From the NCBI GenBank assembly GCA_004376295.1, contig SOJZ01000028.1, positions 23,491-87,490 on the forward strand: 64,000 nucleotides of DNA, read 5' to 3'. Below are positions 8,722 through 17,608 of the stretch, piece after piece. The first letter of the stretch is position 1. Each line of letters opens with the position of its first letter. The notes beneath the pieces are model-generated. The model did no database searches, was not told the DNA's origin, and saw only the letters and a program-made list of their open reading frames with translations. The stretch is from Candidatus Bathyarchaeota archaeon. Lineage in GTDB: Archaea; Thermoproteota; Bathyarchaeia; Bathyarchaeales; Bathyarchaeaceae. A program made the position numbers and the translations under genes.

Positions 8722-9219
8722 TCAATTCCTAATGGCCTCAACATAAATTTCATACGTAAACAAAGCACTAATAAGACGCCCGATTTTTTTAGGTAAGAAA
8801 CCAACAAGAACAAAAGGCAAACGAATAAACACTCTAAAACCTCTGTCCCTAAATAAACTTTTCAAAGAATAATAATTGAAAACATGTTTATGAGAAGGAT
8901 CATATTCTCTACAAGTAAAATTTGGAACCCAAACGTGCAATCTACCACCTCTAACCAAAACCCTTCGCGCATCCCACAAAAATTTTAATGGCTCATCTAA
9001 ATGTTCTAGAACATGGCTAGCATAGATCTCCTCAAAGGAATTACCCCTGAACGGAAGATTCTGGGCATCACCTCTAATAAAGTTCTTAATCCTCAATTTT
9101 GGAATGCTAATGTCAAGAAAAGTTGCTTCTGGCCCAGCACGAATCGGGCAAAATTTATACTCGGTAAAATAAATAGTATCTGTTTCCTTTGAAGTCCCAC
9201 AGCCAACGTCGAGAATCAC
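8722..9219 (-). CDS. SAM-dependent methyltransferase, class I, short
   Basis: The 165-residue product begins almost at once with the SAM-binding motif I (ILDVGCGTSK) and continues with RGDAQNLPF and the post-motif ASHVLEHLDEP. The GTG start at 9219 has GGAG 10 bases upstream. The N-terminal cap usually found in this family is absent, so the enzyme is short, but the Rossmann core is complete. It is the last gene of a minus-strand group with the pyruvyltransferase-like and GT2 genes, suggesting O-methylation of a glycan or a glycan precursor. Confidence 0.65.
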   Translation of the reverse strand: MILDVGCGTSKETDTIYFTEYKFCPIRAGPEATFLDISIPKLRIKNFIRGDAQNLPFRGNSFEEIYASHVLEHLDEPLKFLWDARRVLVRGGRLHVWVPNFTCREYDPSHKHVFNYYSLKSLFRDRGFRVFIRLPFVLVGFLPKKIGRLISALFTYEIYVEAIRN

Positions 9220-9233
9220 GTCATTTTGCTCCT

Positions 9234-10274
9234 TTAATTTGCTAATATTTTAGACAAGAATCTTATTTGCTTATCTTTTTCTTTCTCTATTCTTTTTGTG
9301 TTCGGATACGTTAGCTTCTCTTTTATTGTAGCTGCGCCTACCTTATCAAGTAACGATGCTCTTGGTTCGTCTACATCATCTACATAAAGTTTACAAGGGC
9401 GTCCGAATGATAAGGTGGCAACACATGCATGTACTCTATCAGAGTGAAGCTCCTCAGTGTTGGCATATAGATTTAAGTAATCGCCTGGCAAGTCTGATAT
9501 TAACGTATTAGATTTATTGAAATGCCCTCTGGAGAGCCAGGTAGGCCAACAAGAATGATGTGTTCTTATTATTAGTTTATCAGTATTCAATCTAGGCTCA
9601 GGATGTTTATCAAAATTTAAAGTAACATATTTGGGTAGTCTGAGTTTTGCGGGAGTGAAGTAGTCACTTATGAAAAAACCACAATCAATGCCGTCATGAG
9701 AGAATTGAGCCGCATCTTTATAATTCTCAAACGACTGCTCATCTCTTGAGATAAGAGCATAAGGATTTATTGTTTTCAAAAACTTTGTAACCTCGGTAAT
9801 TTCAGTATCAGAATACGTTTTTCCTCCAGCACCGATGATGATGATCTTGACTTTATTCTTTTTCAATTTCATAAATATTGGCTCATATAATCTGATGAAT
9901 CGTTCGTGTAGTGCATTACCTAAGAACACGGCATAATGTGATTCAATTACGTTCATCAAGTCAAAGCAATATTTTAGATCTGAACTCACTTTTTTTAATA
10001 ATCTTTCTTTTTTGCTTCTTTTCGGGATCCTCAACATCCATTTAGGTAAGATGCGAGCGGAACGGATTAACAATTTGTCCTTAGTGCTTCTGCTTGAGAT
10101 TCCGAATAGCCATCTAGGTAGCCCACTCACGACGTGGATTTTACTATGTGGTGCTACGGTTTTCAATAAATGAATCGAGCCTAACTCGATGAAGCTATTT
10201 CCAATGTTGGTCGGCCAACCACCTCCGAGAATAGAAATTGTAATTTTCTTGTTTTCAACGGTTGCCATTTTCAC
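9234..10274 (-). CDS. Polysaccharide pyruvyl transferase family protein
   Basis: The 346-residue product opens with ISILGGGWPTNIGNSF, the variant of the G(G)xxxxNxGD motif that starts CsaB/WcaK-type proteins. It has SRDEQSFENY mid-protein and, near residue 280, SDRVHACVATLSFGRPCKLY, which corresponds to the conserved Arg-His donor site of the family. Known members add pyruvate ketals from PEP to surface sugars. It overlaps the GT2 gene by four bases and is 14 bases from the methyltransferase. The assignment is to family only. Confidence 0.6.
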   Translation of the reverse strand: MKMATVENKKITISILGGGWPTNIGNSFIELGSIHLLKTVAPHSKIHVVSGLPRWLFGISSRSTKDKLLIRSARILPKWMLRIPKRSKKERLLKKVSSDLKYCFDLMNVIESHYAVFLGNALHERFIRLYEPIFMKLKKNKVKIIIIGAGGKTYSDTEITEVTKFLKTINPYALISRDEQSFENYKDAAQFSHDGIDCGFFISDYFTPAKLRLPKYVTLNFDKHPEPRLNTDKLIIRTHHSCWPTWLSRGHFNKSNTLISDLPGDYLNLYANTEELHSDRVHACVATLSFGRPCKLYVDDVDEPRASLLDKVGAATIKEKLTYPNTKRIEKEKDKQIRFLSKILAN

Positions 10275-11122
10275 CGTCTCAGCAATGCGTATTTAGTCCA
10301 TCCAACGTACCCTGATAAGGAGAATAGCCTATTAAAAAAGATATGAGGAATTATTCTGGGTTCACCTGTCTTTAAAGCTCCTAATATGGCTAACAGTAAT
10401 CCTGTTATTGTTCTCCTCAGCAGTGTTTTGATATTGTGATTACTGAACTTTATCATTCTTGAACATGCCGAATCCCACCTAACTTTCTTCAGTCGTGATA
10501 TAAACTTCCCATAATGATTCACGTATAGCCTTGGGAGCATTCTCCATTTATACCCCTTATTTACGACATGTCTGAGCATGTGATGGTCCTCGAAGCCAGG
10601 CAGGTAGCTGGGCGCGTTCCAGTCCTCTACAGCCTTTCTAAGTAGAAGTGTTGCATCTGTCAATCCCCTAGCCTTGTCCGGATTGCTGGAATCAATGTCG
10701 ATTAGCTTGGGTACCCCACTGAAAGAGTATATGAAATCGTTCCATTTACGGCTAACGTGCGAAACCGGCAAAGCATACCCATGCACTACGGCGACTCCCT
10801 CACTAAGATTTGAAAGAATCTTTTTAAACCATCCTTTGGGGATCTCGACATCCGAGTCGATAAATAGAAACCAATCTGTATGAACAAGCTTTATGCCTGC
10901 AGCCCTTGCACGTGCAAGATTCTCGGTTAATTGAACTATGATCGCGCTAGGAAAAACCTCCTTAATAACATTAACAGTGCCATCAGATGAGAATCTGTCC
11001 ACAACTATAATATTGTCATAAGTTATTCTTTTAATCGACTCTAAACATTTTCTGAACCAAGGCTTGTTCGAATTCCATGTGCATATAACTACATCTATCG
11101 GTCGTTCCCACATCTTGATCAT
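10271..11122 (-). CDS. GT2 family glycosyltransferase
   Basis: The 283-residue protein has DVVICTWNSN at the N-terminus, VVDRFSSDGT, and the metal-binding FIDSDVEIP near residue 88. The acceptor-side phrase LPGFEDHHMLRHV replaces the usual ED motif. Two hydrophobic stretches near the C-terminus could attach it to the membrane. It is the first gene of the minus-strand trio and is divergent from the flippase; the 254 bases between them carry the flippase promoter. Confidence 0.75.
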   Translation of the reverse strand: MIKMWERPIDVVICTWNSNKPWFRKCLESIKRITYDNIIVVDRFSSDGTVNVIKEVFPSAIIVQLTENLARARAAGIKLVHTDWFLFIDSDVEIPKGWFKKILSNLSEGVAVVHGYALPVSHVSRKWNDFIYSFSGVPKLIDIDSSNPDKARGLTDATLLLRKAVEDWNAPSYLPGFEDHHMLRHVVNKGYKWRMLPRLYVNHYGKFISRLKKVRWDSACSRMIKFSNHNIKTLLRRTITGLLLAILGALKTGEPRIIPHIFFNRLFSLSGYVGWTKYALLRR

Positions 11123-11326
11123 CCCTTTTCATTGCCATCTTTAATGTTCCGGCGGATGAAAGTCGATTTTCTCAGCGTCTATCATGCTGGAGAACTCCAA
11201 ACCCTCCAATCTTTCGCCTTTTATTCACTGTACATATCTATTAGAACACTACACATTACTTAAACCTAGTTTCGCTTAGGAAACAGTGATTATGTCAACT
11301 ATCTTCACCCTCGCACCCTCGCACCT

Positions 11327-11334
11327 CTTATATA
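11327..11334 (+). promoter_or_regulatory. TATA box of the flippase gene
   Basis: CTTATATA lies 43 bases before the GTG start at 11377 and is preceded by C-rich direct repeats (ACCCTCGCACC). A start site about 25 bases downstream would leave a short leader holding AAAGG. Confidence 0.5.
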
Positions 11335-11376
11335 CCTTCCCTACAAAAATCGATTAGGAAATCATTTCAAAGGCCC

Positions 11377-12867
11377 GTGGATTGGATGGTCAAGAGTGAA
11401 ATCAGGCTAAAATACTCAGGACTCATCCTATTTACATCTAAGCTTCTCAGCGTCGCAACTGGACTTGCCTTCGTTCTCATGATCACCAGAAGCGTCTCCA
11501 AAGAGCAGTTTGGAATCTGGGGAAACCTCAGCGACGTTTTGACCTACTTCGTCCTACTCGCAACAGTCCTCCCGTTCTGGACAACCCGCTTCGTAGCCAG
11601 AGACCACGCTGGATCAGCCAAAACAGGACTCATCGCCAACATATTCATATCCATCACATCAGCTTCCATCTACCTCGCATTACTCCCAACCATTCTATCA
11701 GCCCTACAAATTGGCGCTGACTACGCAATGCTATACACCATCATATCAATCCAAATAATTGAATTCTACACAATATCCGCCCTAGAAGCAGTCTTACGCG
11801 CCAAGCAGCCACAAACCATCGGATACGGCATACTCATATATGAAATCTGCAGGGTCGCTCTCGGCTTCACCTTGATCATACACCTTAAACTAGGCTTGCT
11901 AGGAGCGATCTACAGCATGATCAGCTCGTACATCATCCAAATTGCATTCTACGTAAAACTCACCGCCAAAGAGCTCAAGGAAAGCGTCAGGTGGAGCTAC
12001 CTGAAAGAATGGCTAAAAGCCTCGCCAATCAACCTCTACAGCATAGTTGGCAACAGAATCGCCGCATTCACCTTCATCTTCCTATTCATGTACGGAAAGT
12101 TAGCTCGCTCGTATTATGGAGCAGCCCTCACCATAGCCAACGTCATCGCCTATTCAACATTCCTAGCATACGCCCTATACCCGAAACTCCTCTCTAAGAC
12201 AGATTCCAAAGACATATCGACGAGCCTCAAAATGGTCCTCATGCCCGCCGTTCCCATGACTATTGGAGCCATAATTTTATCTGACTCTTATCTAACTATC
12301 CTAAGCCCAGACTACACTGAGGCGAAACTCGTCTTATCCGTCTTAGCAATATACATTTTCAGTTTGAGCCTATCACAAGTCTTCAGCACAGTCGTAATGG
12401 GTACAGAAAAAATCGATGCCAAAGCCAAGATCCCATTCAAACAACTCATAAAAACCCGACTATTCCAAATCTTTACCCTGCCTTACGTTCAATCAGCCGT
12501 AACCCTACCGACAACGTTTTTCGCCTTGTTCTACATTGCAGAAACCCAATTGGAAGCAGCCACTTACCTCGCTCTGATCAGTCTAATCGTAGGCTTAGCC
12601 ATGCTTCTGTGCACATATATTATTGCACGCAAATGCTTAACGTTTGACTTCCCTTGGAAAGGCGCCACCAAATATGTAATAGCCTCGGCAGTTATGGCAG
12701 CCCTGCTTTACGTAATTCCAAATCCTACTAGACTATTGTTGACGGTGGGACTCACTGTTCTAGGAGGGATCGTATACTTCGCCATACTAGCTGTAATCGA
12801 CTGGGAGACCCGAGGGCTAATAAGATCGGTTATAAACGAGGTCAAGTCCAAGCTAGGCAGAACATAA
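11377..12867 (+). CDS. Lipid-linked oligosaccharide flippase (Wzx/MATE-like)
   Basis: The 496-residue protein has about 12-14 hydrophobic segments and the opening pattern of polysaccharide-export flippases (LLSVATGLAFVLMITRSVSKEQFGIWG). It probably flips a lipid-linked glycan to the outside for transfer by AglB. GTG 11377 is used; ATG 11386 is an alternative. A degenerate copy of its last third lies at 35660-36178, just before aglB and on the other side of the viral cluster. That suggests this gene or its tandem copy was once adjacent to aglB. Codon use is C-rich in third positions, unlike the AT-rich genes to its left. Confidence 0.8.
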   Translation: MDWMVKSEIRLKYSGLILFTSKLLSVATGLAFVLMITRSVSKEQFGIWGNLSDVLTYFVLLATVLPFWTTRFVARDHAGSAKTGLIANIFISITSASIYLALLPTILSALQIGADYAMLYTIISIQIIEFYTISALEAVLRAKQPQTIGYGILIYEICRVALGFTLIIHLKLGLLGAIYSMISSYIIQIAFYVKLTAKELKESVRWSYLKEWLKASPINLYSIVGNRIAAFTFIFLFMYGKLARSYYGAALTIANVIAYSTFLAYALYPKLLSKTDSKDISTSLKMVLMPAVPMTIGAIILSDSYLTILSPDYTEAKLVLSVLAIYIFSLSLSQVFSTVVMGTEKIDAKAKIPFKQLIKTRLFQIFTLPYVQSAVTLPTTFFALFYIAETQLEAATYLALISLIVGLAMLLCTYIIARKCLTFDFPWKGATKYVIASAVMAALLYVIPNPTRLLLTVGLTVLGGIVYFAILAVIDWETRGLIRSVINEVKSKLGRT

Positions 12868-12920
12868 TCCATGTGCAGTGGAGACGTTCAAACGTTGCGC
12901 ATGTGTGCGAGAATTGGATG

Positions 12921-13091
12921 CTATTGTTTTTCTCTGTAATGGCTTAACCCAGCCGTGATCCCTGTAACCAACGCCTCAACAATGACTACCGTTGTCAAGT
13001 TGCCTTGTGTAACAATGTATGTGCAGCTGATTGATAAGCCGTGTAGCAAGGCGAGAACCACACAGAGCTTGGGCTTAAACTGAAACACCAT
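12921..13091 (-). CDS. Small membrane protein downstream of the portal gene (holin candidate)
   Basis: A 56-residue reading frame starts 24 bases after the portal stop, in the same direction, with GGGAGGTGA upstream of the ATG at 13091. It has two hydrophobic segments (LCVVLALLHGLSISCTYIV and VVIVEALVTGITAGLS) with a short polar turn between them and a positively charged C-terminus. That is the size and topology of small holins, but no family is recognised and other viral membrane roles are possible. Confidence 0.5.
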   Translation of the reverse strand: MVFQFKPKLCVVLALLHGLSISCTYIVTQGNLTTVVIVEALVTGITAGLSHYREKQ

Positions 13092-13114
13092 GGCCAGTTT
13101 TCACCTCCCTTTGA

Positions 13115-14317
13115 TTATTTCTTCTCAACACTGGGAGCCCCAACTTCTTCTGGTTCCCACAGCTCCCATCCCTGCTTGACTAACATCCTACGCAGTTCAT
13201 CACGTCGTATGACACTAAGCTCAAACGCCTTCAACTGATCCGAGACGAGAAGCTCAGGCACCTCTGGAGCCCCCCAAATCAGACGGCAATCCGCCTTTCT
13301 AGGGTCCAAACCAGCTTGCTGAATCACGGACCAGAAGATATCTTGCTCACAAATTCTCTTTATGAAACGTTGAAGGGACATAACTTTGCGTTCAGCAGTT
13401 TCTAAGGCAGCCCTCGCGCTTGCTTCGGTAAACCCCGGCGTAGTGAAAAGCTTCGGTAAGGGAGTCTGCCCACCTAAATACACCTGATTTAAAACATGTT
13501 CAACAATGTAGGCAAATCTCATCCGCGGGTCAATCTGAACCGTCTTGATGTCCGCAGGCTTGTTATACACCCAGCGAGCACCAGCCTTAGGCATGGTCTT
13601 TATCAGCCGCTGATACTCAGCAATCTTTTCTTCACTCGCGCCCTCAAAAATGTAAATAGCTTCGGGACCAACATATTTCTCAAAAACATCAGGCATAACA
13701 TTTTCAATACGTGCCTTCATCTCCAAGAAGCTGATGCGGGTTTCACCATCAAAACTCATCCTCTCTAAGAGCACCCGCAAGACTCCCGTACCGAAAGGCT
13801 CTCCATTCACCGGGTTCCAGCAAAAATGAATAATGCGTTCAGGATCTAACACTTTGCCGCCGTACATAGCCGTTTGCTTATACCCTTGGACCTCACCCGT
13901 CTTAGTTCGGATGATCTTTTCCACGCTGGTGATCGGCAAAATCTTTAATGTTTCAAGCCTTTCTGGCTCGATCTTCTCCCAGAAACTGTTGCCACACGCA
14001 ACGATTTCTCGAGTACTTATCTGCAATAAACCGTCAAGATTTACGCTCTCATTGAATTCGTCTACCGCTCGCTTAGCTTCCTCAGACCTCGCATACTCTT
14101 CATTTACTACGGTATAGAAGCCCATTCCAACTGCTTGATCCGCAAGAAAATCTATGAACGCTTTGCAGCTTGGATCCTTCAAGTAAGCGTCGATTAAATC
14201 AGTGAAACTCACAGAGGGAACTTCGCCATAGACCTCACGCCAAGCTGGTAACAGAACTCCTTTCCCCTTTCGCAGCCTCCCATAGAATTCCCTAATCTTT
14301 CTCAAGGCTACGCTCAA
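13115..14317 (-). CDS. Portal protein of a tailed virus
   Basis: The 400-residue product matches the portal family by its succession of features. It has an N-terminal YLKDPSCKAFIDFLADQAVGMG, a central stem/crown region with ACGNSFWEKI and GYKQTAMYGGKVLDPERIIHF, and a wing followed by YLGGQTPLPKLFTTPGFTEASA. The portal forms the dodecameric DNA gate of the capsid and the docking site of the terminase. It is encoded on the minus strand, opposite to the capsid, tail and terminase genes, and lies at the far end of the cluster from the terminase; portal and terminase are usually neighbours. Confidence 0.75.
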   Translation of the reverse strand: MSVALRKIREFYGRLRKGKGVLLPAWREVYGEVPSVSFTDLIDAYLKDPSCKAFIDFLADQAVGMGFYTVVNEEYARSEEAKRAVDEFNESVNLDGLLQISTREIVACGNSFWEKIEPERLETLKILPITSVEKIIRTKTGEVQGYKQTAMYGGKVLDPERIIHFCWNPVNGEPFGTGVLRVLLERMSFDGETRISFLEMKARIENVMPDVFEKYVGPEAIYIFEGASEEKIAEYQRLIKTMPKAGARWVYNKPADIKTVQIDPRMRFAYIVEHVLNQVYLGGQTPLPKLFTTPGFTEASARAALETAERKVMSLQRFIKRICEQDIFWSVIQQAGLDPRKADCRLIWGAPEVPELLVSDQLKAFELSVIRRDELRRMLVKQGWELWEPEEVGAPSVEKK

Positions 14318-14387
14318 GTTTCACGCCGATATGAAAATCGTTGAGAAGCTGATTTAAACGAGAATTAGCGTAAAAACCAAATATGGT

Positions 14388-14681
14388 TTATCTGCCAATG
14401 GGTGTATCGATGTCTTTGAAGACTTTGATAAGAGCGTTTCCTCTTTCTGTCAGTCGATAATACTTTGCTGGTAGGAATCCGTTTTCTTCGATGTGGTCGA
14501 TTTCGATGAGGTTTATGTTAACGCAGTATCGCAAGTATCGGTACACCTTCTTAGAATCAAAACGAAGGGTGCTGTGATAGATTTGGTAAATGTTTTTCGC
14601 TTTCCCTCGGAAAAGATTGAGGAATCTAAGAACTTCTAGTAAATCGCAGTGTTTAGATCCCTTTGGACGCCCTCGACTCAA
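14388..14681 (-). CDS. Small winged-helix DNA-binding protein
   Basis: The 97-residue product has a basic N-terminus (SRGRPKGSK), then a winged-helix pattern: helices around FLNLFRGKAKNIYQIY and SKKVYRYLRYCVNINLI, and a wing ending YYRLTERGNALIKVF. The start is TTG at 14681. It is next to the portal gene on the same strand and divergent from the methyltransferase at 14998, which fits a regulator of the viral cluster. Relation to chromosomal PadR/ArsR-like proteins is only structural inference. Confidence 0.55.
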   Translation of the reverse strand: MSRGRPKGSKHCDLLEVLRFLNLFRGKAKNIYQIYHSTLRFDSKKVYRYLRYCVNINLIEIDHIEENGFLPAKYYRLTERGNALIKVFKDIDTPIGR

Positions 14682-14997
14682 TCACAACACCCTCAATCTC
14701 TACATGTATCTTTTTCGCCACGACTGTTCCCTATTAGAAAATAGGTAATACTTTCTAATCGCCTTTTTAGGCATAGAAATGTCTTCAAAAACCCTCGCAA
14801 AAACTCAAAAATTCGGTTTTGACTGCTCGCAAAATTTATCGCACTGCGATATTTAAGCGGAAAACAAACTTTCATGTAAAAATCTAAGGACCACGCCCCT
14901 AGGACGCGGTATTTTTACGAGGGTGATTCTTCAGCAAAAAGATTTTACGACGGGTGCATGCATGCATATGTTGGGTAAAAGATAACGGAGGCTGATT
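14682..14997. other. Intergenic control region with palindromic ATGCATGCAT motif
   Basis: This 316-base stretch separates the divergent wHTH and methyltransferase genes. It holds AT-rich promoter-like DNA, a GC-rich patch near 14890-14910, and two copies of TTTTACGA (14914 and 14943). At 14955-14970 it has TGCATGCATGCATATG. CGGAGG at 14986-14991 is the ribosome-binding site of the methyltransferase. I see no convincing coding frame. Confidence 0.5.
14936..14950 (+). repeat. Left copy of a 15-bp direct repeat flanking the methyltransferase gene
   Basis: AAAAAGATTTTACGA here is repeated exactly at 15722-15736, at the very end of the methyltransferase gene. In both places it is preceded by GC or GCG and followed by a G-run (CGGG or GGGG). 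Confidence 0.6.
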
Positions 14998-15756
14998 GTG
15001 AAAAGAGAAAACGCTATCGCTTGGAAGCGTGAGCAAAGGGCAAAGGAAGCTGTTTCATGTTTAGGGCTGACGGGGCACGATTTATGGTCAGGACTGTTGC
15101 TTGACTTGGGATGTGGGGAGGGTTTTCTCACCGGTTACTTCTTAAAACTTGGAATGGATGTCGTAGGGCTGGATCGAGTGAGGATACGTGTGAAATTGTC
15201 AAAGGAGAGAGCGAAAGGCGGAAACTTCGTGTTGGCTGACGGTACGAAGACCCCGTTCAAAGCGGAAATATTCAAAACTGTGATATTGAACGATGTTTTA
15301 GAACATGTAACATATGACCTCGCGAAGCCTCTCCTAAATGAAATAAAACGAATCATGAAAGTGAATGGTAAGTTATACATCAGCGTCGCGAATAGGTATC
15401 AGATTCGCGAACCCCATACCCTGATTCCGTTCTTAACATGGTTACCCAAACCATGCTGGAACGTAATTTGCAAATTAATCAAAAAACGTCCATACACCAA
15501 TTATTATCCTTATACGATTAAAAAGTTAAGAAAACTTTGCAGGGAGGTAGGTCTCATTTATAGGAATTATACATGGTTTTATGCTTGGAATAAAATTTCA
15601 AACATCGAGCATATAGGCGACCCAGCACTTAAGAAGCTGGTCAACACAATCAGGAAATTTAAGCTTTCCAAACTAGCTTATCCTATTGCGGAAAAGGTTA
15701 GTATAATATTGTTTATCTGCGAAAAAGATTTTACGAGGGGCCATAGACACCAATAG
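14998..15756 (+). CDS. SAM-dependent methyltransferase (cargo gene in the viral cluster)
   Basis: The 252-residue class I methyltransferase has motif I LLDLGCGEGFLTGYF (about residue 32), VLADGTKTPF and the post-motif ILNDVLEHVTYD. Its C-terminal part, with RYQIREPHTL and NYYPYTIKKLR, resembles enzymes found in polysaccharide and lipid-glycan loci. GTG 14998 has CGGAGG at good spacing. It lies between the wHTH gene and the capsid genes, is flanked by an exact 15-bp direct repeat and has the ATGCATGCAT motif upstream, so it looks like an inserted cassette rather than a structural gene. Confidence 0.65.
   Translation: MKRENAIAWKREQRAKEAVSCLGLTGHDLWSGLLLDLGCGEGFLTGYFLKLGMDVVGLDRVRIRVKLSKERAKGGNFVLADGTKTPFKAEIFKTVILNDVLEHVTYDLAKPLLNEIKRIMKVNGKLYISVANRYQIREPHTLIPFLTWLPKPCWNVICKLIKKRPYTNYYPYTIKKLRKLCREVGLIYRNYTWFYAWNKISNIEHIGDPALKKLVNTIRKFKLSKLAYPIAEKVSIILFICEKDFTRGHRHQ
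15722..15736 (+). repeat. Right copy of the 15-bp direct repeat
   Basis: AAAAAGATTTTACGA encodes the KDFT of the methyltransferase C-terminus and matches the copy at 14936-14950. Confidence 0.6.
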
Positions 15757-15838
15757 AGTGACTAAATCCTTATTCAACCCTAGAAATGTGCCAAATTTTA
15801 ATTAGTTTCAAAATCAAAACTAAAAGGGGTAGTTAACT

Positions 15839-16015
15839 ATGAAAGACGCCGAAATTAAGAAGTGGCTAGGCAACATTCTCGAAGCATGGGAAGACTTCAA
15901 AGAGGTTGAAAAAGAAGTAGCCCCCGACAAGATAGTAGGAGAAATTTGCAGATTATATACAAAGAAGAAACTTGCCCAAGCCTTGCTAATCCTAAAACCC
16001 TTAGAAAAGCCATAA
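15839..16015 (+). CDS. Small charged helical protein, viral cluster
   Basis: A 58-residue frame with ATG at 15839 and AGGGG upstream starts the plus-strand structural segment. The product is almost entirely helical and highly charged (WEDFKEVEKEV, YTKKKLAQALLILKPLEK). No family is recognised. A regulator or small virion-assembly factor is possible. Confidence 0.45.
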   Translation: MKDAEIKKWLGNILEAWEDFKEVEKEVAPDKIVGEICRLYTKKKLAQALLILKPLEKP

Positions 16016-16129
16016 TACAAACTCAACGAGCAACTTTCTTGTATATGGCTTAAAAACCAAGCTTGGTTTTTCTGATAATTCCCTCTTTTAAAGAAAATGC
16101 TCCTTAGATTTTTCCGGTGAAAACCAAGA

Positions 16130-17608
16130 TTGCCTTGGGAAGAGGGAGCAAACTACATTCGTAGCGGTCATCGAAATCCAGATGAATTCGAGAAAGACAG
16201 CCTCCGAACTATCACGCTTTCCGAGGAAGAAGGAATAAAAGCCGTTATTGGCAAGCCCAAGGGCCAGGACACTACGGAAGTGCAGAGCTATCTTTTTGAT
16301 AAGGATGAGTGGACGCTTGAGAAGGCGAAGGCATGGTTCAAAGAACATGAGGTCCAACGAGTCCGTGAACACGTTAGCGTGTTATTGCCCTTCCAGATTA
16401 TGCAGAAGATCACGGATAAACCGTTGAAGATTCGTGGGGTAGCAACGACATCTGGTATCGACCGTAACTTTTACATCTTGACGCCGGAGGAGTTGCAGAA
16501 ATTCGCTGAGAAACTTGTTGCAGCCCCTGTTTATCTTGAACATGTTTCGGCGATGAACGCTGTTGGAAAAGTCATCAGAACCGAGTGGGACCCTGAATCT
16601 AACACGCTTTTCTACGAAGCTGAGATATACGACGAGGAGACACAGCGAAAGATCCGTAAAGGCCTAATTAACCATGTCTCTATTGCTGCTAACTATGAAA
16701 CAATCGACATTTTGGACGGAAAGGTTCCACATGACTTGTATGATGCCGAGTTAAGCCTAGTTGCTGTGCCAGCTATTTCCGGCACCAGCATCCAGGTTAT
16801 GCAGAAACTTCAGCAGCAAATGGATCAAGAGTTTATTTTATTGCCAATCCGTGACGTTCACGGCTTTTTGCCAGACTTCTTCACTTTAGGTTGGCGTGAC
16901 CTCGCAGCTGGGATCCAGACGATTAAGGGTCGTCTTCGGGAAAAACCTGAGGCAGAGGAAGATTTTGCATTTCTGTTTTTGAAAGCGAAAGGCTGGACCC
17001 GTGAACAAGCTGACATTTGGGTTAAAGAACATGCTCAAACCGGGCCGATTGGCGTACAGGTAAGTCCTGCGCCGTCGAATGCTACGGAGAGTAGCAGTAT
17101 GGAAGAAAAGGAAATAAAGGAAAAATTCGAGAAATTCGAGGAGAAACTTGAGCGAATAAGCCAACATCTCAAAGTTCCAAAGCCACAAACAATTCCACAA
17201 ATTTTGCAAAGCATTGATTCTAAGTTGACTAGTCTGGACAAGCGACTAAGCAAGATTGAACGTGCAAATGAAGAAACTGAAGCAGCAGTCGATTTAACGG
17301 TCGAAGAGATAAAACAGAAAATTGCCGATCTGACATCTCAGAAGGCCTCTTTGACTGAGAAGCTGGAAGACGCGACAGAAGAAGAGAAAACTCAACTTCA
17401 ACAGCAAATTGACGCGCTTGATTTAGAAATTCAAGCATTAGAGAAAGCTTTGGCGGCGAAAACAGCGGCGCCTACTGGTGAAGGCGCAGAAGGCGGGGTA
17501 GAGCAGAAACTTGGCCGAGCCATTATTGTGCCTCAAGAACCCGAAGGCGACCAGGGATTAGCATTGAAGGATCTATCGCTTCGTGAAGTGATGGAGGGTC
17601 AGCAGTGA
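16130..17608 (+). CDS. Prohead maturation protease fused to scaffold
   Basis: The 492-residue product has a prohead-protease-like core. VYLEHVSAMNAVGKV (His about residue 137), NHVSIAANYE (Ser about 185) and ELSLVAVPAISGTS resemble the His/Ser layout of viral prohead peptidases such as XkdF-like enzymes. Two copies of a motif, WTLEKAKAWFKEH (about 60) and WTREQADIWVKEH (about 288), bracket the protease. The last 170 residues form a long charged coiled coil typical of an internal scaffold that is cleaved during maturation. The start is TTG 16130, because TGA at 16118 closes the frame upstream. The end overlaps the next gene by four bases. Confidence 0.7.
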   Translation: MPWEEGANYIRSGHRNPDEFEKDSLRTITLSEEEGIKAVIGKPKGQDTTEVQSYLFDKDEWTLEKAKAWFKEHEVQRVREHVSVLLPFQIMQKITDKPLKIRGVATTSGIDRNFYILTPEELQKFAEKLVAAPVYLEHVSAMNAVGKVIRTEWDPESNTLFYEAEIYDEETQRKIRKGLINHVSIAANYETIDILDGKVPHDLYDAELSLVAVPAISGTSIQVMQKLQQQMDQEFILLPIRDVHGFLPDFFTLGWRDLAAGIQTIKGRLREKPEAEEDFAFLFLKAKGWTREQADIWVKEHAQTGPIGVQVSPAPSNATESSSMEEKEIKEKFEKFEEKLERISQHLKVPKPQTIPQILQSIDSKLTSLDKRLSKIERANEETEAAVDLTVEEIKQKIADLTSQKASLTEKLEDATEEEKTQLQQQIDALDLEIQALEKALAAKTAAPTGEGAEGGVEQKLGRAIIVPQEPEGDQGLALKDLSLREVMEGQQ

